From Hippophae tibetana (taxonomy: Eukaryota; Streptophyta; Magnoliopsida; Rosales; Elaeagnaceae): a stretch of 64,000 nucleotides of DNA. A program made the translations under genes and the position numbers. The stretch covers positions 23,956,001 to 24,020,000 of the forward strand of contig CM072806.1 of assembly GCA_037013495.1 (NCBI GenBank), written 5' to 3'. Under the pieces are notes generated by a model. That model did not search any database. It was not told the origin of the DNA and was given only the letters and a program-made list of their open reading frames with translations. Position 1 is the first letter of the stretch. Every line of letters begins with the position of its first letter. This document shows, in pieces, positions 37,036 through 49,680 of the stretch.

Positions 37036-37257
37036 TTAGCATCTCGGATCCTCGTTGACCATATTGTTGAGGATCATGATGAGAACGTCATCGAGCAAAC
37101 CACATTGAAAAGCATTTTGGACACTAAGAAAAGCTAACTCCTCAATGAGACAGCACAACCAATAAAAAACTCCATAATGAGAAAGCAAAATAATAAATAA
37201 CCAACAATACAAACTAAATGCAATATAAGATAGTGAGTATGTGTAACAAGCAAACAC
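37036..37257 (-). other. Unrecognised 73-codon open stretch
   Basis: The predicted peptide opens with hydrophobic residues (MFACYTYSLSYIAFSLYCWL) and continues with EELAFLSVQNAFQCG. I do not recognise it. Its position inside a split Copia remnant suggests it belongs to inserted repeat DNA. A small host-gene fragment is possible but unsupported. Confidence 0.2.
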
Positions 37258-37279
37258 GAAACTAAAGTCATACTAATCC

Positions 37280-37790
37280 ACTAATAACCAACATTTCAAA
37301 GGATAAATAGAAACAATAAATAAAATATAGACATAGTATTTTGCACATAGGAATGCCATCACTAAAATGATAGGACTTACAATACTGGTTAGAATCTATC
37401 ATCTTATAATCAAGAAAGTGACCAATAAAAAATTTTCGACACCAATATTTTTCTGTTTGATATTTCCAATCCAATAACTCCAATAAGTCTTTAGTCATCT
37501 TCTCCTTGTAGTAATCATTATATTATGAGTCATTTAAGATGCTTAGTCATAGTTTTGACACATGTAAAATTCTACTCACTCTTAAGTTGCTTGAGAGCTT
37601 CTTCATTCAAGAATTATATCATATTCAGTGGGATAAAATAAAACATAATCTTACTTCTCGAAGTTCAAACCATTGAACTTCTCAAAATTTTCTACTACTT
37701 TATGATTCAAAGGAATCAAAACTATTAACATTGAGACAATCCATGAGCGAGAAAATGCTTCATCACTTAGTTCACAGTATAACCAACCTA
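37280..37790 (-). pseudogene. Third Copia remnant: gag N-terminal part
   Basis: The minus strand reads VENFEKFNGLNFEK near 37690 and then LDWKYQTEKYWCRKFFIGHF and LDYKMIDSN. This matches the start and UBN2-type core of a plant Copia gag (compare the common LDxKYKTEDAG...FLDYKMVDSK wording). It is separated from the rest of gag by inserted repeat sequence at about 35900-37270. Confidence 0.7.
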
Positions 37791-38066
37791 TAATAATTCT
37801 TCCCTACATGTTTTCTTAATGATAGATTATATTTTTCATTATTCTAGATCTTGATTTTCATGATGGGAAGTCTTTGATGGTATTTTCATATAGTATATGA
37901 ATTTCTTGAAGTACGACATTGCGATATTTGTTTTTCATTAGGTCTAATGTTTTCCATTTTCATTACAAAGTCAAAAGTGTTCCCTACATATGATAGTTAA
38001 GGTCGAGATATGTGTTAATAGACAATAAAAACTTATATTTAGTTAAATTCTAGGTATATTCCATAT

Positions 38067-38385
38067 TGTTATATAAGCCCAAGGCCTAACTCAACCTAAT
38101 AAGATCTCATTGAGTTAAGAGTTGTCTACACTTATAAACTGCACTACAGCCGAACGCCTAGTCGATATGGGACAATACAATCCTTCAACACCCCCCTCAC
38201 ATCGGACAGGGGCAACGAAGGCCACAAATCACGATGAACTCAGAACCTGGCTTTAATACCATGTTATATAAGCCCAAGGCCTAACTCAACCTAATAAGAT
38301 CTCATTGAGTTAAGGGTTGTCTACACTTATAAACTATACTACAGTCGAACGCCTAGTCGATGTGTGACACTACAATCCTTCAACA
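38067..38385 (-). mobile_element. Complete TRIM element, 319 bp
   Basis: Two 124-bp direct repeats (38067-38190 and 38262-38385) begin TGTTATATAAGCCCAAGG and end ATCCTTCAACA. Between them on the minus strand lie a primer-binding site at 38243-38260 (TGGTATTAAAGCCAGGTT, close to the tRNA-Met type) and a polypurine tract at 38191-38200 (GTGAGGGGGG) directly before the 3' LTR. A perfect 5-bp duplication CATAT flanks it at 38062-38066 and 38386-38390. The repeats differ at about 7 of 124 positions. TRIMs are non-autonomous LTR elements with no coding capacity. This one looks structurally whole. Confidence 0.93.
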
Positions 38386-39957
38386 CATATATATATCATG
38401 TTATATAAGCATAATGATATTATTAAAATCAAAATAGTATAAAAATGCACCTCATTTTTCAGAGTGAAAAAATCAAAAATTGAAGCACTTAGTCAATATA
38501 TCTGTTGCATGGAATAAGGTAACATAAATATTATATATCATTCTAACCTAATTAAATTCGTAACTTAATTAAATTCTTTGATGATAAAAATAATAAATTT
38601 AAATAATTTACATTCCCATGTATATGATATTTTGCGTCTTACGTTGTATTAGATCCCCTATTTGACTTTTTTTTGTTTTTTGATTTTTGGTTGCAGCGAG
38701 GGCAAGTTTTTTGCCAAATGTTATTTATATTTTTAATTCTTATGATTCTTCCTTCAAATTTACAATACTTTACAAATAATAATATAATATAAAATATCAC
38801 ATCTTTTCGTATAAGCAATATATCATAATAAAATGCATAATTTACAAATAAAAACAATATCTTGCCTTTTTCATGAAAAATATTATTTATTGTAATATTG
38901 GTTACCTTTATGAATTCTTTTGACCGGATCAGCAATGAGTACATAGATGACATATCGTATGATTTAATACTTTATCATTGTTAGTGTATTATTAAAGGTA
39001 TTAAGAGTAACTTAAAATTATTAAATTTAATATGTGCTAGAAAATTTCTCTTTTCGATCTCATCGGCTTGTGGTATTATACGTATCACATATAAGATCAG
39101 TATGGTTGATTTGTAACTTGATTCCAAATTTACTTATTTTTTTGCATCTAATGAAAATTTCACATTGTTAAATGCACAAGTTTAAATCATGCATAATTTA
39201 TATTAATTCAATATTAAATATTAATATATATATAATTATATTTAGTAATAACAAAACTTGATATGCTGACTAATGACATCCCAATTTTGCCCCAAAATAG
39301 AAAATTTTCATAAAAAATAATGAGATAATTTGATGTAAAATGGTGCTGATGATTGTACATGGTCTAATGTTTTATTATTTTTTGTGCTTTTAAGTATTAG
39401 TGGACATAATAATCGAGAAATTAGGCTACTTGACCTAAACCATGACAAATCTAAGTTTTATATAGGTTTTGGTTTTGAAAATACAAAAACCAACATAGGT
39501 TAAGGTTTTAAAATTTCCAAGCCCATATTTAACCGAATCAATCTACATATTATTAATTTACATATTTTTTTTTAATTTTATATATTTATAATACATATAT
39601 CATATATATTTATAATAATAATAATTAAAAAAATTAAATTATTTGAGGAGGTAAAACAATTTTTATTATTTTTTCTATTTTGTTCATTTTTTTAAAAAAA
39701 ATTTACAATAATTAATATAAATTATAAATTACCTATTTTTCTCAATAATTTACTCATTTTAAAAACTTATTCTTGAAAATTTATGCCTAATTATAATTTA
39801 AATGTAAATATACAATTATTTAATTAAATAATTGATTAAACCATAAATATTATTTATTAATTTAACTATGATATAAAATAAAAATTATTTTAATTTGTTT
39901 AAAAAATAAGTGATCTAAATTAAAATCTACGATAATAAAACAATCTAAATAAGTTCA

Positions 39958-40019
39958 TCAAATATTATAATCAACATTTAATAAGTTGTAACTTACTAAA
40001 TGTTGAATAGAATATTTGA
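39958..40019. repeat. Imperfect 30-bp inverted repeat
   Basis: The arms around AACATTTAATAAGTT / AACTTACTAAATGTT match at about 26 of 30 positions with a 2-bp loop. It could be the core of a small hairpin MITE, but I cannot place element ends. Confidence 0.45.
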
Positions 40020-40560
40020 AAAATTTGTTGATTTAATTAGTATTTTAAGTTAAAATTAAACCATGCATAAAAAATAGATATTTTTTATTTTTTGATGTAT
40101 AAATAACTTATTTATTTAAGATAGTTTTATTTTTAATCTCTTAATAAAAAGATATATGTTTATTTTAATACAATGTTAAAAATATATATATTTATTTATT
40201 TTACAAAAAAAATATTATTTTTTTTCTTGTGAAAGGATATAAAAAAAAATTTACATAAATAAAATTATATGATGTAATTACCCTCTTTATTTATCATTCA
40301 ATTACCCATCTTCACCTCCTATCAAATGCACCAATTATCATGTACTAACGTTGGTTATAGTTTTGTGTTCGAGCTTTTTGGATTAGTGGAGCATTGAAGT
40401 TTTCTCCATTCTCATTCATACGTGAAGGGACATCACTCAATTCACCATCAGATTTGCTATTCTCTTACTGACAATTAGGATTTGCTATTCACCATCAGAT
40501 CGTATTACAAGATATTTTTTGCTATATGCGCACATATATCAAAACAGATATTTCAATCAA

Positions 40561-40860
40561 CTATTTGTGAGGAAGGGTAATTTTACCGAACAATAAGTTG
40601 GCGGCCATTGATCTCTGCACTATATTGATCACATAAATTATTCTGCCCTTCCGATCTTTTGAAGTCATAGGCTGGGAAGGTATTAAATATTGTGAAAAAA
40701 TAGTACGACAAAATTTAGAGTCGGCAATCAATACAGCAGTAACCTCATTGACGGCTATAGTCTTTCTCAAAATTTTCTCTTTGAATAATCCTGTCCTCAT
40801 TAATACAACAGCGACGTTTATCGGAAGAAGACAAATCATATAATCATTATCATATGGCAT
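40561..40860 (-). other. Unrecognised 99-codon open stretch
   Basis: This is the longest open stretch between 38.4 and 41.7 kb and is less AT-rich than its surroundings. It opens MPYDNDYMICLLPINVAVVL and contains KILRKTIAVNEVTAVLIADS. I do not recognise a family, see no splice-consistent partner exon, and cannot tell a gene fragment from chance. Confidence 0.25.
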
Positions 40861-41710
40861 TCTTGCTTTTTTTTTTTTTTTGTTTAACTGTTCCTACTTT
40901 AATTTTTATTATTTTTCCCCAAATTGTGTGGTGTTTATTTTATGATTAGGATATTGTCTCCCTATTATGTAAAACCCTAATCCAACTAAGTGGGATTATT
41001 AAGATCATGCAGATTTGTTCAAACTCACAACTGTTGTGCATGCACAAAAATAGTCCCTTATTCGTGGAGTCAACAAACCCAGTTTACAACTTAACAAACA
41101 TTCTTAAGTCTTGAAGTCAAGGTGACTTAAAAACAAAATTTACTAATTATTCTTACTCGTTGTTTTTATCACATTTTATTGCACTCTTCTAAAGAGTGAG
41201 CTAGAGTTCGAACTAATGCTCTCATTAATGTTAAACTTAAGATTTTTTGAATTCAATTGTGAATACCCAATTTTAATCGTCACAATCAATAATTCATCAA
41301 TGCTCAAATATGGGTCTAATTCTACAACTTGGTTTGAAAATTTTGGGATAAATAGATCCTTACTCAAATTGCACGAGTCATTGGCATCCCCTTAAAATTG
41401 ATGATGACACTCTTAATGGTGAGCTATACCAATGTAATAGACTCTTGATCGATATAGATCTTACTCTTAAATTAGATGAGTAGATTATGCAAGAAGTGAG
41501 ATCTTTTAATATCTTTGCAAACCTATTATATGAAATATACTTGACTTTTGCATTCTATGCTCCTCCATGAGTCATGCAACTTGAAAATGTAGAAAAAATG
41601 CTACAGTTGCAACGAAAAAGCCATAGGTGACACAACTAGCTAAGACCCAAGCACAAACCTACACACAAAAGTCTATAGGCCTAAGGTAACTAGTACATAT
41701 TTAGTACATA

Positions 41711-44700
41711 TTATAACAATCTAATTAGCTATTAATAGTACATATTTAGTCCTTAATTTCAAGACTTACCTCATAAGACTACTGTACCTGAAACCAAAGG
41801 TTTGCATGCAAAAGTCATAGATATATCCACTGATGTAATCATTTCTATGGCTTATTTAGCCTCAATTAAAACTACTCTAACCATATATGGATCCACTACC
41901 TATACCTTTTTCTCTTCTAGCACCACTAACATTGGATCCCTACCTTCACTCACAACACCAAGGTTCACTTTACCTTCTCTTACTATCCCATCACCTTCTA
42001 TCTTAATAGCTGCCTTAGTGCATGTGTACACAAAATTAAAAAAATGATCAATTGAAAGATTCCATGATTGAAGGCTAGAAATTTGTACTATAAAAAATTT
42101 GATGTACCAAATTAGTTATCCCTTGCTTTCAACCTGTGAGACTTACATCCTTTACAGGGGCCTCAAACAATAGATAATCATGATAATTCTTTACTAGAAT
42201 TGTAAAGGTATCTCGAACAAGGATACTTGATGTACTTCGAAAAACCTTTGTAGAAAAGAATGGCTTGATTTTTTTTTTTGTATTGTGAAGCTTGTGTCAA
42301 ATCCTAGCTATCTAAAGGATCGTTTGTGGCAAAATCTTGGCTACATATTTATTGGGGCTAACTCTACATCAATAAGTAAGCTCTGGCTCTTCTCGGCCCC
42401 CTTAGTGGTGAATGATACTACAGTTTTTTTATAACATCAGTAACATATAACAGTTACTTACACTATAAATGCCAAAATTCATCTTTTAACCTATGTCAAG
42501 CGAAGGGATCTTTGGGACTTCATGAGGTGCATTTAGATCTTCAATCCCTACGTTTAGGGATAAGAGATTTCAAAAGAAATTTTTAGATGTTAGGAAACTA
42601 TAGGCTCATCTCGTAGGATGATGTTATCTGAAGAATTCAACGATATAGTATCTTATTGTTATTTGGTTGAAATTGAAACTAAAGAGGCATTTTATACTTA
42701 CTATAGAAGTGACCTCTATAATATTCGGTTGCAACAAGACTATGGATTGTGCTTTGAATCGTTCCTTGAAATATGGTCCATTGTTTCTTGTTGCACTCTC
42801 CCACGACATCACTTTAATAATTGGGCAGAGTTGTCCAAGGCCATTTTAGTTTCATGGTATATAGCTTGAGCATCCTAGTTTTATTAATTTAGTATATGCT
42901 ATCTAGTCAACCTCTGTTCAAGCTAGTCCCATGAGGATTATTTTTGGGAAGATTAAGGTTCTAAAATTGGTTCTTAAGGTTTGAAATAAGGAGTTCTTTG
43001 GTAATTCAGATCAAAATATTGCAACAACCTCTACTACCTATGTAGACGAAAAAAAATAGTATAATGATGACTCATTTTTCAAAGAGCTTTTCCAATTAAA
43101 GCCTAATACCCATGTTGACTTAAATAGATTTGTATATTAACAATGTAAATTTTTAAGGGAAAAGATCATATTAAAATAGTTGTAAAAACTCTACCTTATT
43201 CCACTTACTCTTTCATCATTTAAAAGCCTTAAAACCTCTAGCTCATTTGAAATTTAATGGAGATGTTACACAGGATCTTGAAATGATAGCTAGTCATATT
43301 TTGGGATACTATGAGTAGTTTTGTTAAACAAAATGGGTGATGCTATCGATTTGGATCTTGTTGAGTTAGTCTACCATTCTTGGTCACTTTTACAAACAAT
43401 GGAAATTTATGAAGCGTACAATCACTAGAGGCCTTACATGCCATGATTTTTTATAAGGAACCAATGAGTGCTCTTGGATTGGATAGTTTTATAGATAAAT
43501 TCTTTCAACAATGTTGGCGCATTATTAATACATACCTAATAATAGCACTTTGGGACTATCTCAAAATAGGTTAGTTGCATCTTGAACTAAATTCTAAATT
43601 TTTAATCCTTATACCTAAATACTTGTAGGAAAACACTATTGATTAATATCGGTCGTTCGTCCAAGGGAACTTAATGTGTAAGATAATAATAAAGATTGTC
43701 GTTGGGAATTTGGGAGTTGTTTTCTCTCACATCTTGTCCTATAATCAGTTTGGGTTCATTATGGGATGAAACATTAGGGATTGTATGATTGGTGCTTTTG
43801 AGTGCATTAAAATGATGCAATTCCCTAGTTGTAGGTGTAATGTTTCTCTAAAAATTGATATCCGTAAGGCTTTTGATACCATGATTTGGGATTTTATTTT
43901 AAAGGTGATGCAATGCTTTGGCTATAATGATACCTTTCTGGATTAGATCCGAGAACTTTATGATTCTGCAATAATCTTGATCTTAGTTAATAGTTAGTCT
44001 AGGGGCTATTGCTCTTGCTCAAGAGGTGTTTGACAATAAAGACCCATTGTATATTAATAAGAGTCAAATTATTGCATTTTTGTTATGATTTAAATGTTGA
44101 TATTTGTGTGAAAATTGCATTTATTTGATTATTTAATCCACAAATGTCATTTCACGGGTATTTCGTGTTTAAAGTGCAATTTCAGGTAAAATCATGATTT
44201 TGGAGAAGTTTGGGACAAAGTTCAATGATCGGGATTGAGTGAAAATAAAAAGAAAATAAAGATTCAAGATTTGGAAATCCCGCCGCCGGTTAGATTAGGG
44301 TCAGTGCAATTTCAGGTAAAATTATTGCCAAATTTTGTGCTCTCGGGAAGATTTTCACCGTGCTTTCTGTAGGATTTTCGCCGGCGGCTAGAATAATCTA
44401 GCCGGCGGCGGGATTTCCAAATCTTGAATCTTTATTTTCTTTTTATTTTCACTCAATCCCGATCATTGAACTTTGTCCCAAACTTCTCCAAAATCATGAT
44501 TTTACCTAAAATTGCACTTTAAACACGAAATACACGTGAAATGACATTTGTGGATTAAATAATCAAATAAATGCAATTTTCACACAAATATCAACATTTA
44601 AATCATAACAAAAATGCAATAATTTGACTCTTATCATATATTCTTTTGTATTTTCAAATAGTTTCTTAGTAAGTTCTATAGGTCATTAGTTTATAACAAG

Positions 44701-46925
44701 CGCTTTCGTCCTACTTATTTACCAAGAGGCATCCTTGCATTGACCTAATTTTTTATGCAAATGACCTTCTCATCTTTAGTCGTACCTACCCATTAAACCT
44801 TTAATTTTTATTCGAGGCTTTTCAATTATATGTATGCCTCTTAAGGTAGGTGGAAAATTTGGATAAATCTTTTGTTTACTTTGGAAAACGAGTGCCTCAA
44901 GCCAATGTCTCCTCACTTTGGGAAATAATTAGGATATGTATTAGAGGCTCATCTATACCTTACTTAGGTGTCAATATTTTTCAAAGGGTCCTTAGGAATT
45001 GTTGGTTTCAAGGTTTGGTAGATAAAATCAATGCAAGAGTTGAAGCATGGAAAGAAATCACACTCTCTCTAGTAGAGCTTAGATGCTTGATTTCTTTGAT
45101 CATTCAGAGTTTGTTTCTTCACTTGTTCCAAATATATAAATGGCCACAATCAATCTTATACAGTCTAAAAATTACCATATATAATTTCTTCTGGTCAGGA
45201 AAGAAAATTACACTTAAAATGGTTAAGTTGCTTGGAGGAATTGTTGTTGCCCTTTACATAAAGAGGCTTTCAAATTACGAAACCTTAGTCTTTTAAATGC
45301 AGCTATGCTAAAACACATTTCCTAATGGGTTATCACAAGGAACTCTAGCATGATGTTTTACTTATGCAAATGATACTTGGTTAGGGAGGAAGCCCCTCGA
45401 AGTTATTATATTCATTCTTCTATTTGGCTAGGTTTACAGCCACATTACTAGACCCTTTTTTAAGGAATCTAGATGGTTAGTCGGAAATAACTCTACGGTC
45501 CAATTTCGGATTGATAAATTATTGTGCCCTTTTTTAATTGAAAGGATTAATAGCCCTTAATAGATCTACGAATCCATTCATTAGTGGGGGATTATTTACT
45601 AGTAGATGGATGGCATTTATCATAATCTTTTGAGGATGCCTATCTAGATACTAGTTCATAGGTTTGATTGGTAGTTTTTGAGACTTATACCGACACTAGA
45701 GTTTGGAAGGTCATTTGGGTGGGGAACCAAAGAGTTAGAGGAAGGTCATTTGGGCCCCTTTCATACCACCATCATTGTCTATTTTTTTTGGCGTGCTATT
45801 TAGGATAAACTCCTAACATATTTTCAACTATAGAAAATCGGGCAATCATTCCTTTCCAGATGCTCGTTGTATGGCTTAGTCGAGGAAAAGATACCTTACC
45901 TTTTCTTGAGCTGTCATTTTGCAATAGCACTATAGGAATTTTTATACTCTTTCTTTCCTAGCGATCACATATTGGCTCTTTCATCCTTGACCTATGGACA
46001 CCTGCAATGACAATAGATTTGCTCTCTCAACTTACTAATTTATGAAAAGTAGTGATCTTTTTTTCATCTGTGTGATATGGATAGTTAAAAATGATCATTG
46101 TCAATTAGAGAACATGTGGATGACTCTAAGTTTTAAATTTGCCACAATTTGGCAATTTATTCATGCAACATTCTTATCATAATGGGAATCTATATGAAAT
46201 ATAATGGATAAATTTTAGGTGCTTAAGCATCTATTGATACATGCTGTCCCAAAACGTGCCCCATAGATTATAGAGGTTATTTAGAGGATGCCACCTTCTA
46301 GATGGATAAAGGTAAATATAAATGGTGTTGCTTTTGGATCACCAAGAATGTTTGGATGTGAAGGCATTTTTCAGACCTTTACATAATTTGTTAAGGGATA
46401 TTTTTGTAACCCCTTTGAGGTCTCGTATACTTTTGAGGTAGAAATTGTGGTAACCATTCATGCAATGATATGTGATGAGAACATTGTGCAGAGAAAACTT
46501 TGGTTGGAGTCCAACTCAACTTATGTTATTACTCCTTTTCGTACGGAATTATTCTCCATACCATAGAGGTGGTACTTTGTTTGGGTTGACTATTTAGAGA
46601 AAGTGTCTCGCATGGATTTTCAATGTTCTCATATTTGTAGAGAGGTAGATGTTACATCTAATAGAATAGCATCTTGGGCCCTAAGTATTTATGCAACAAT
46701 TTGGTGGTGGGATGACTCATCATTCGTTGGGTCTTTCTTTTATTTGATTGCTAAACAAACCTAAGTATATGTTTTTATAGACTTATTTTGTACAACTTTT
46801 TTTATTTAATAATATTCGTAGTTAGGGATAGATGATGATGGGACTAAAGAGGTGCCAATCAAGTTGGAATGTCCTAGTGTACTTACTGAGGCTGTCACTT
46901 ACAACCTTTCATGAAAATAATTGAT
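41711..46925 (+). mobile_element. LINE (plant L1 type with RNase H), duplicate copy A
   Basis: The plus strand holds a decayed ORF2. The endonuclease-RT linker is near 42940-43030. The RT palm motif KIDIRKAFDTM is at about 43851-43883, and the YADD-like box reads FYAND at about 44751-44765. RT thumb wording (IPYLGVNIF, INARVEAWKEITLSL and KWPQSILYSLK) runs at about 44950-45180. The C-terminal RNase H is at about 46290-46760 and starts PPSRWIKVNINGV, with Asn where the catalytic Asp of the NxDG motif is expected. A conserved 3' UTR (GAGGTGCCAATCAAGTTGGA) runs to about 46925. Many stops and frameshifts are present. A foldback element sits in the RT region at 44057-44634. It is paralogous to 49778-54610. 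Confidence 0.85.
44057..44634. mobile_element. Long foldback / MITE element inside LINE copy A
   Basis: Inverted arms of about 245 bp start ATAAGAGTCAAATTATTGC and end with its reverse complement. They differ at only about three positions, so the element is young or its arms have been corrected. The loop is about 90 bp and repeats a GTGCAATTTCAGGTAAAAT segment of the left arm. Paralogous LINE copy B is uninterrupted at the same point (near 52512). The flanks TGTATATT and CATATATT are similar and fit a decayed 8-bp (hAT-like) duplication; a 9-bp Mutator-like duplication is also possible. No coding capacity is seen. Confidence 0.82.
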
Positions 46926-47180
46926 AATCACCTTCATTGTATACTTAATCCGAGTCATATGATAATAGAGTCTAAAATGAAAACCAAACAAAGAATTTAA
47001 ATTAAAAGAAATGAAACCAAACAAAGAATTTAAATTAAAAAAAAAAGATGAAGGTTCAACTTTTTTGTAAAAAAAATAATTAAATTACTCGCACATCGGT
47101 AAATGAGATTTAAACCCTACCATATACTCAAATGGGCTATATACTATTAAGTCACAAATTGTTTTCGCTTAAGATATGAA
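46926..47180. other. Spacer with a duplicated A-rich segment
   Basis: A roughly 35-bp unit (ACCAAACAAAGAATTTAAAT) occurs twice in tandem at about 46980-47040. Copy B near 54665-54690 has it once. No gene is seen. Confidence 0.5.
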
Positions 47181-47625
47181 AAGGAATTACCTCCTTTAGT
47201 TTATTCATTTGGATTACTCTCTTTCAAACTAGATCACTCTTGGTGCCATGGAGTGGCAAGGTTTTTGGGTTAATTACTTAAAAAAGTTGATCGTATGTAT
47301 GAAATTTTATGGTTTCATATTTATAGAAACATTAACTTTACAATTGATAATATAATTTTTTGTGTTCTTAATATATTTATACAACGATTTGGTGATAGAA
47401 TGGATGCTTTTTATCATTTGTTGGGATTTTTTTTCATTTAAATGCTACCAATAAATCTAATTATTAGTTTTGCTGATATTTATTTTATATTTATTTTTTT
47501 CATATATTTGATAATATTTACAGTGAGCTATTAGACAGAGGAGTATTAAAGAAGTTCTAACATAATTGAAATGTGTCGGTGCATTTACTATAGTTTATGA
47601 GCTATAAGATTTAAATAAAAGCCAA
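47180..47625 (+). mobile_element. 5'-truncated LINE 3' end, copy A
   Basis: The stretch repeats the LINE 3' end seen at about 46560-46925 in more diverged form: a GGTTTTTGGGTTAATTACTT segment, TATTTATACAACGATTTGGT, then ATTAAAGAAGTTCTAACATA and a 3' end at GAGCTATAAGAT. It lacks the upstream RT. A 5'-truncated LINE insertion is typical. The counterpart in copy B is at about 54830-55165. Confidence 0.6.
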
Positions 47626-47639
47626 AGGAATTAATATGA

Positions 47640-49680
47640 ACATAAATTCGTTGCAAACGTTGTAAAAGATCAAACTATTACCTCGGTTTTTAAATAATCA
47701 ACGTTAAAATCTTATGGTATTAATTTTTAAAGAAATTGAGAGTAAATATCTGATACTATATATATATATTGTAGCAGTAAACGTTTCATTAAAAGCAAAA
47801 AAAGCAAAAAGAATATAAACTTAAATTCGCAACAAACGTCGTAAAGGATCGGCATAAAGATAAGTTCTTGCTTCTAAATTAAATCAACAAATTAAAGAAA
47901 AGAAAAACACCTTCTAGATACAATTAATCTTTCTACTTTCTTTGGGTACAATTTGTGGCAAATCAAACAGGGACTCAGAGACGATTTTTTTTTTTTGGGT
48001 AAAAAAATAATGATTGAGCATTACAACAACTGAACATAGGAAATTCTGTGAAGATAATAATGATTGAAAAGTTGGATATTGTGCGGTGGAATTTTATTGA
48101 TATGGTATTAAATATATTCCTTACTATATGAAATTCTAATAATAGAGTTATGTAAATAACAATTACTTAAAATATAGAGATAATTTTGTTAAAAAAACTA
48201 TTAGACATAATATAAATTTTTAAATATAATATAGATTAGTGTCAAAATATCACAATTATACTAAATAGTCTCACTTAGCATGATGCTTAAAAACATATTA
48301 AAAAACTCTATTTTTCTCATAAGTGAGATTATCTGTTAAAGTCTCACATCGATTAGGGATCGCGCTCACGCTGCGTATAGAAATAAGGGTAATTTTCAAT
48401 TTTATAACCTGGATTTTGAGATTAAATTAGGCCTAAATTTAACATGGTATCAGAACAAGGTTATTCGGTCGGTGTAATTGTCTCGTCACTGATGAGTGAT
48501 ACATTCCACCACTTGGACTCCATAAACTCAATATCCATGTCGGTCTCAATGGGACGGACCCTTGGCGATGTGAGAGAGGAGTGTTAAAGTTTCACATCGA
48601 CTCGAGATCGCGTCTATGTTGTGCATATAAACAAGGACAATCCTTCATCTTATAACCTATGTTTTGAGATAAAGTTAGGCCCAAATTTAATATTATCTAA
48701 TAAAATTATATCATTTAATTTATGATTATTATAAATTTATAATAAAAATAGTTTCCATAAATTAATAGTTCATCCTTATGTCAATGCAACACGTCAACAT
48801 ACACATCACTTATATTAAGAAGTAACATATTTTATATAGGTTTTTTTTTCAATTGTTTTTTTAATCTTTTATGTAGGTTTAGAAAGAAAAAAAATCTTCA
48901 ATATAGGCTATGATAGAACCAAGCCCTAATTATTGAAACTGTAGATGCAGTGGATGTTATCTTCATCCAAGTAAAAGAAAACCTTGCATTTTTTTTTGTT
49001 CAAGAAAAATTGCACTAAGCGTAAGTAATAATCGTACTATTTTAGATTATCGAGTCGATCCACAGATAGTTTTTAATTAGGAGGCAGGATAGGAGACACT
49101 CGTGGCAAAAAAGTATGTCTAACAACACTCAAACTTGCATTATCATGTATATTGAATGAGTTGCTATACCAACTCAACCAACTCATTTGTAGGCTTGTAT
49201 GGATGACTATTAATAATTGTTAGAAATATACATTAACAATAATAATAATTAATTTTGTCTTTGCATTTAAAAAATTTATTTATTTTATTTATAACAATGA
49301 AAAATTAAGATTAACTTGTTGCAATAAGTATGAGTCATCTAATTAATTATATCCAACGATCTCTTTGCTTGCTTTGTTGGACATTTATGTGCCCTTGATC
49401 CTTATCCATTTGTCTGATTTATGTGTACCTTTTCAATTAAAAAGTTTTTTATATTGAAAAATGTTATTTATTACAATTTAATCTCATTTTATACATAATA
49501 TAATGGTCATATAATTTATTTTTATCATTTCATCTTTTCAATTTAATATATATACAATATAACATTGATATGTCACCTATACAAAAATATTATACAATAT
49601 ACACTTTGCATTACTCATTGATATATCACAATACTATATAGTCTCCTTATTTTAGTTGACAATATTGACTTTTAAGAATA
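47640..49680. repeat. Non-coding block of the duplicated unit, copy A
   Basis: It aligns with 55170-56697 in copy B. From 47808 to 48333 the two differ at only about 2% of positions. From 48698 onwards they differ by about 5% plus small indels. No coding unit is recognised. Copy A has about 160 extra bases at 47640-47800 bounded by similar short sequences, and a TRIM at 48334-48692. Confidence 0.75.
48334..48692 (+). mobile_element. TRIM element, 359 bp, with diverged LTRs
   Basis: Two 111-bp direct repeats (48334-48444 and 48582-48692) begin TGTTAAAGT(C/T)TCACATCGA and end AAATTTAACA or AAATTTAATA. A primer-binding site TGGTATCAGAACAAGG follows the first, and GATGTGAGAGAGGAG precedes the second. 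A perfect 5-bp duplication TTATC lies at 48329-48333 and 48693-48697. Copy B near 55725 retains the uninterrupted site (GAGACTATCTAATAAAATT). The LTRs differ at about 27 of 111 positions, mostly transitions, far more than the flanks do. Confidence 0.92.

Larger units (their letters stand above)
38391..41700. other. AT-rich intergenic stretch
   Basis: Long runs of A/T-rich DNA without a recognised gene. It contains the inverted repeat at 39958-40019 and an unrecognised minus-strand open stretch at 40561-40860. Another short open stretch (41176-41367, minus) has no domain I can name. Confidence 0.5.

Noticed and set aside
38067-38385. Cassandra-type TRIM carrying a 5S rRNA segment
   Set aside because: I see no 5S-like internal promoter wording in its 124-bp LTRs.
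40561-40860. Host gene exon
   Set aside because: No family recognised, and no partner exon or splice pattern seen. Listed only as an unrecognised open stretch.
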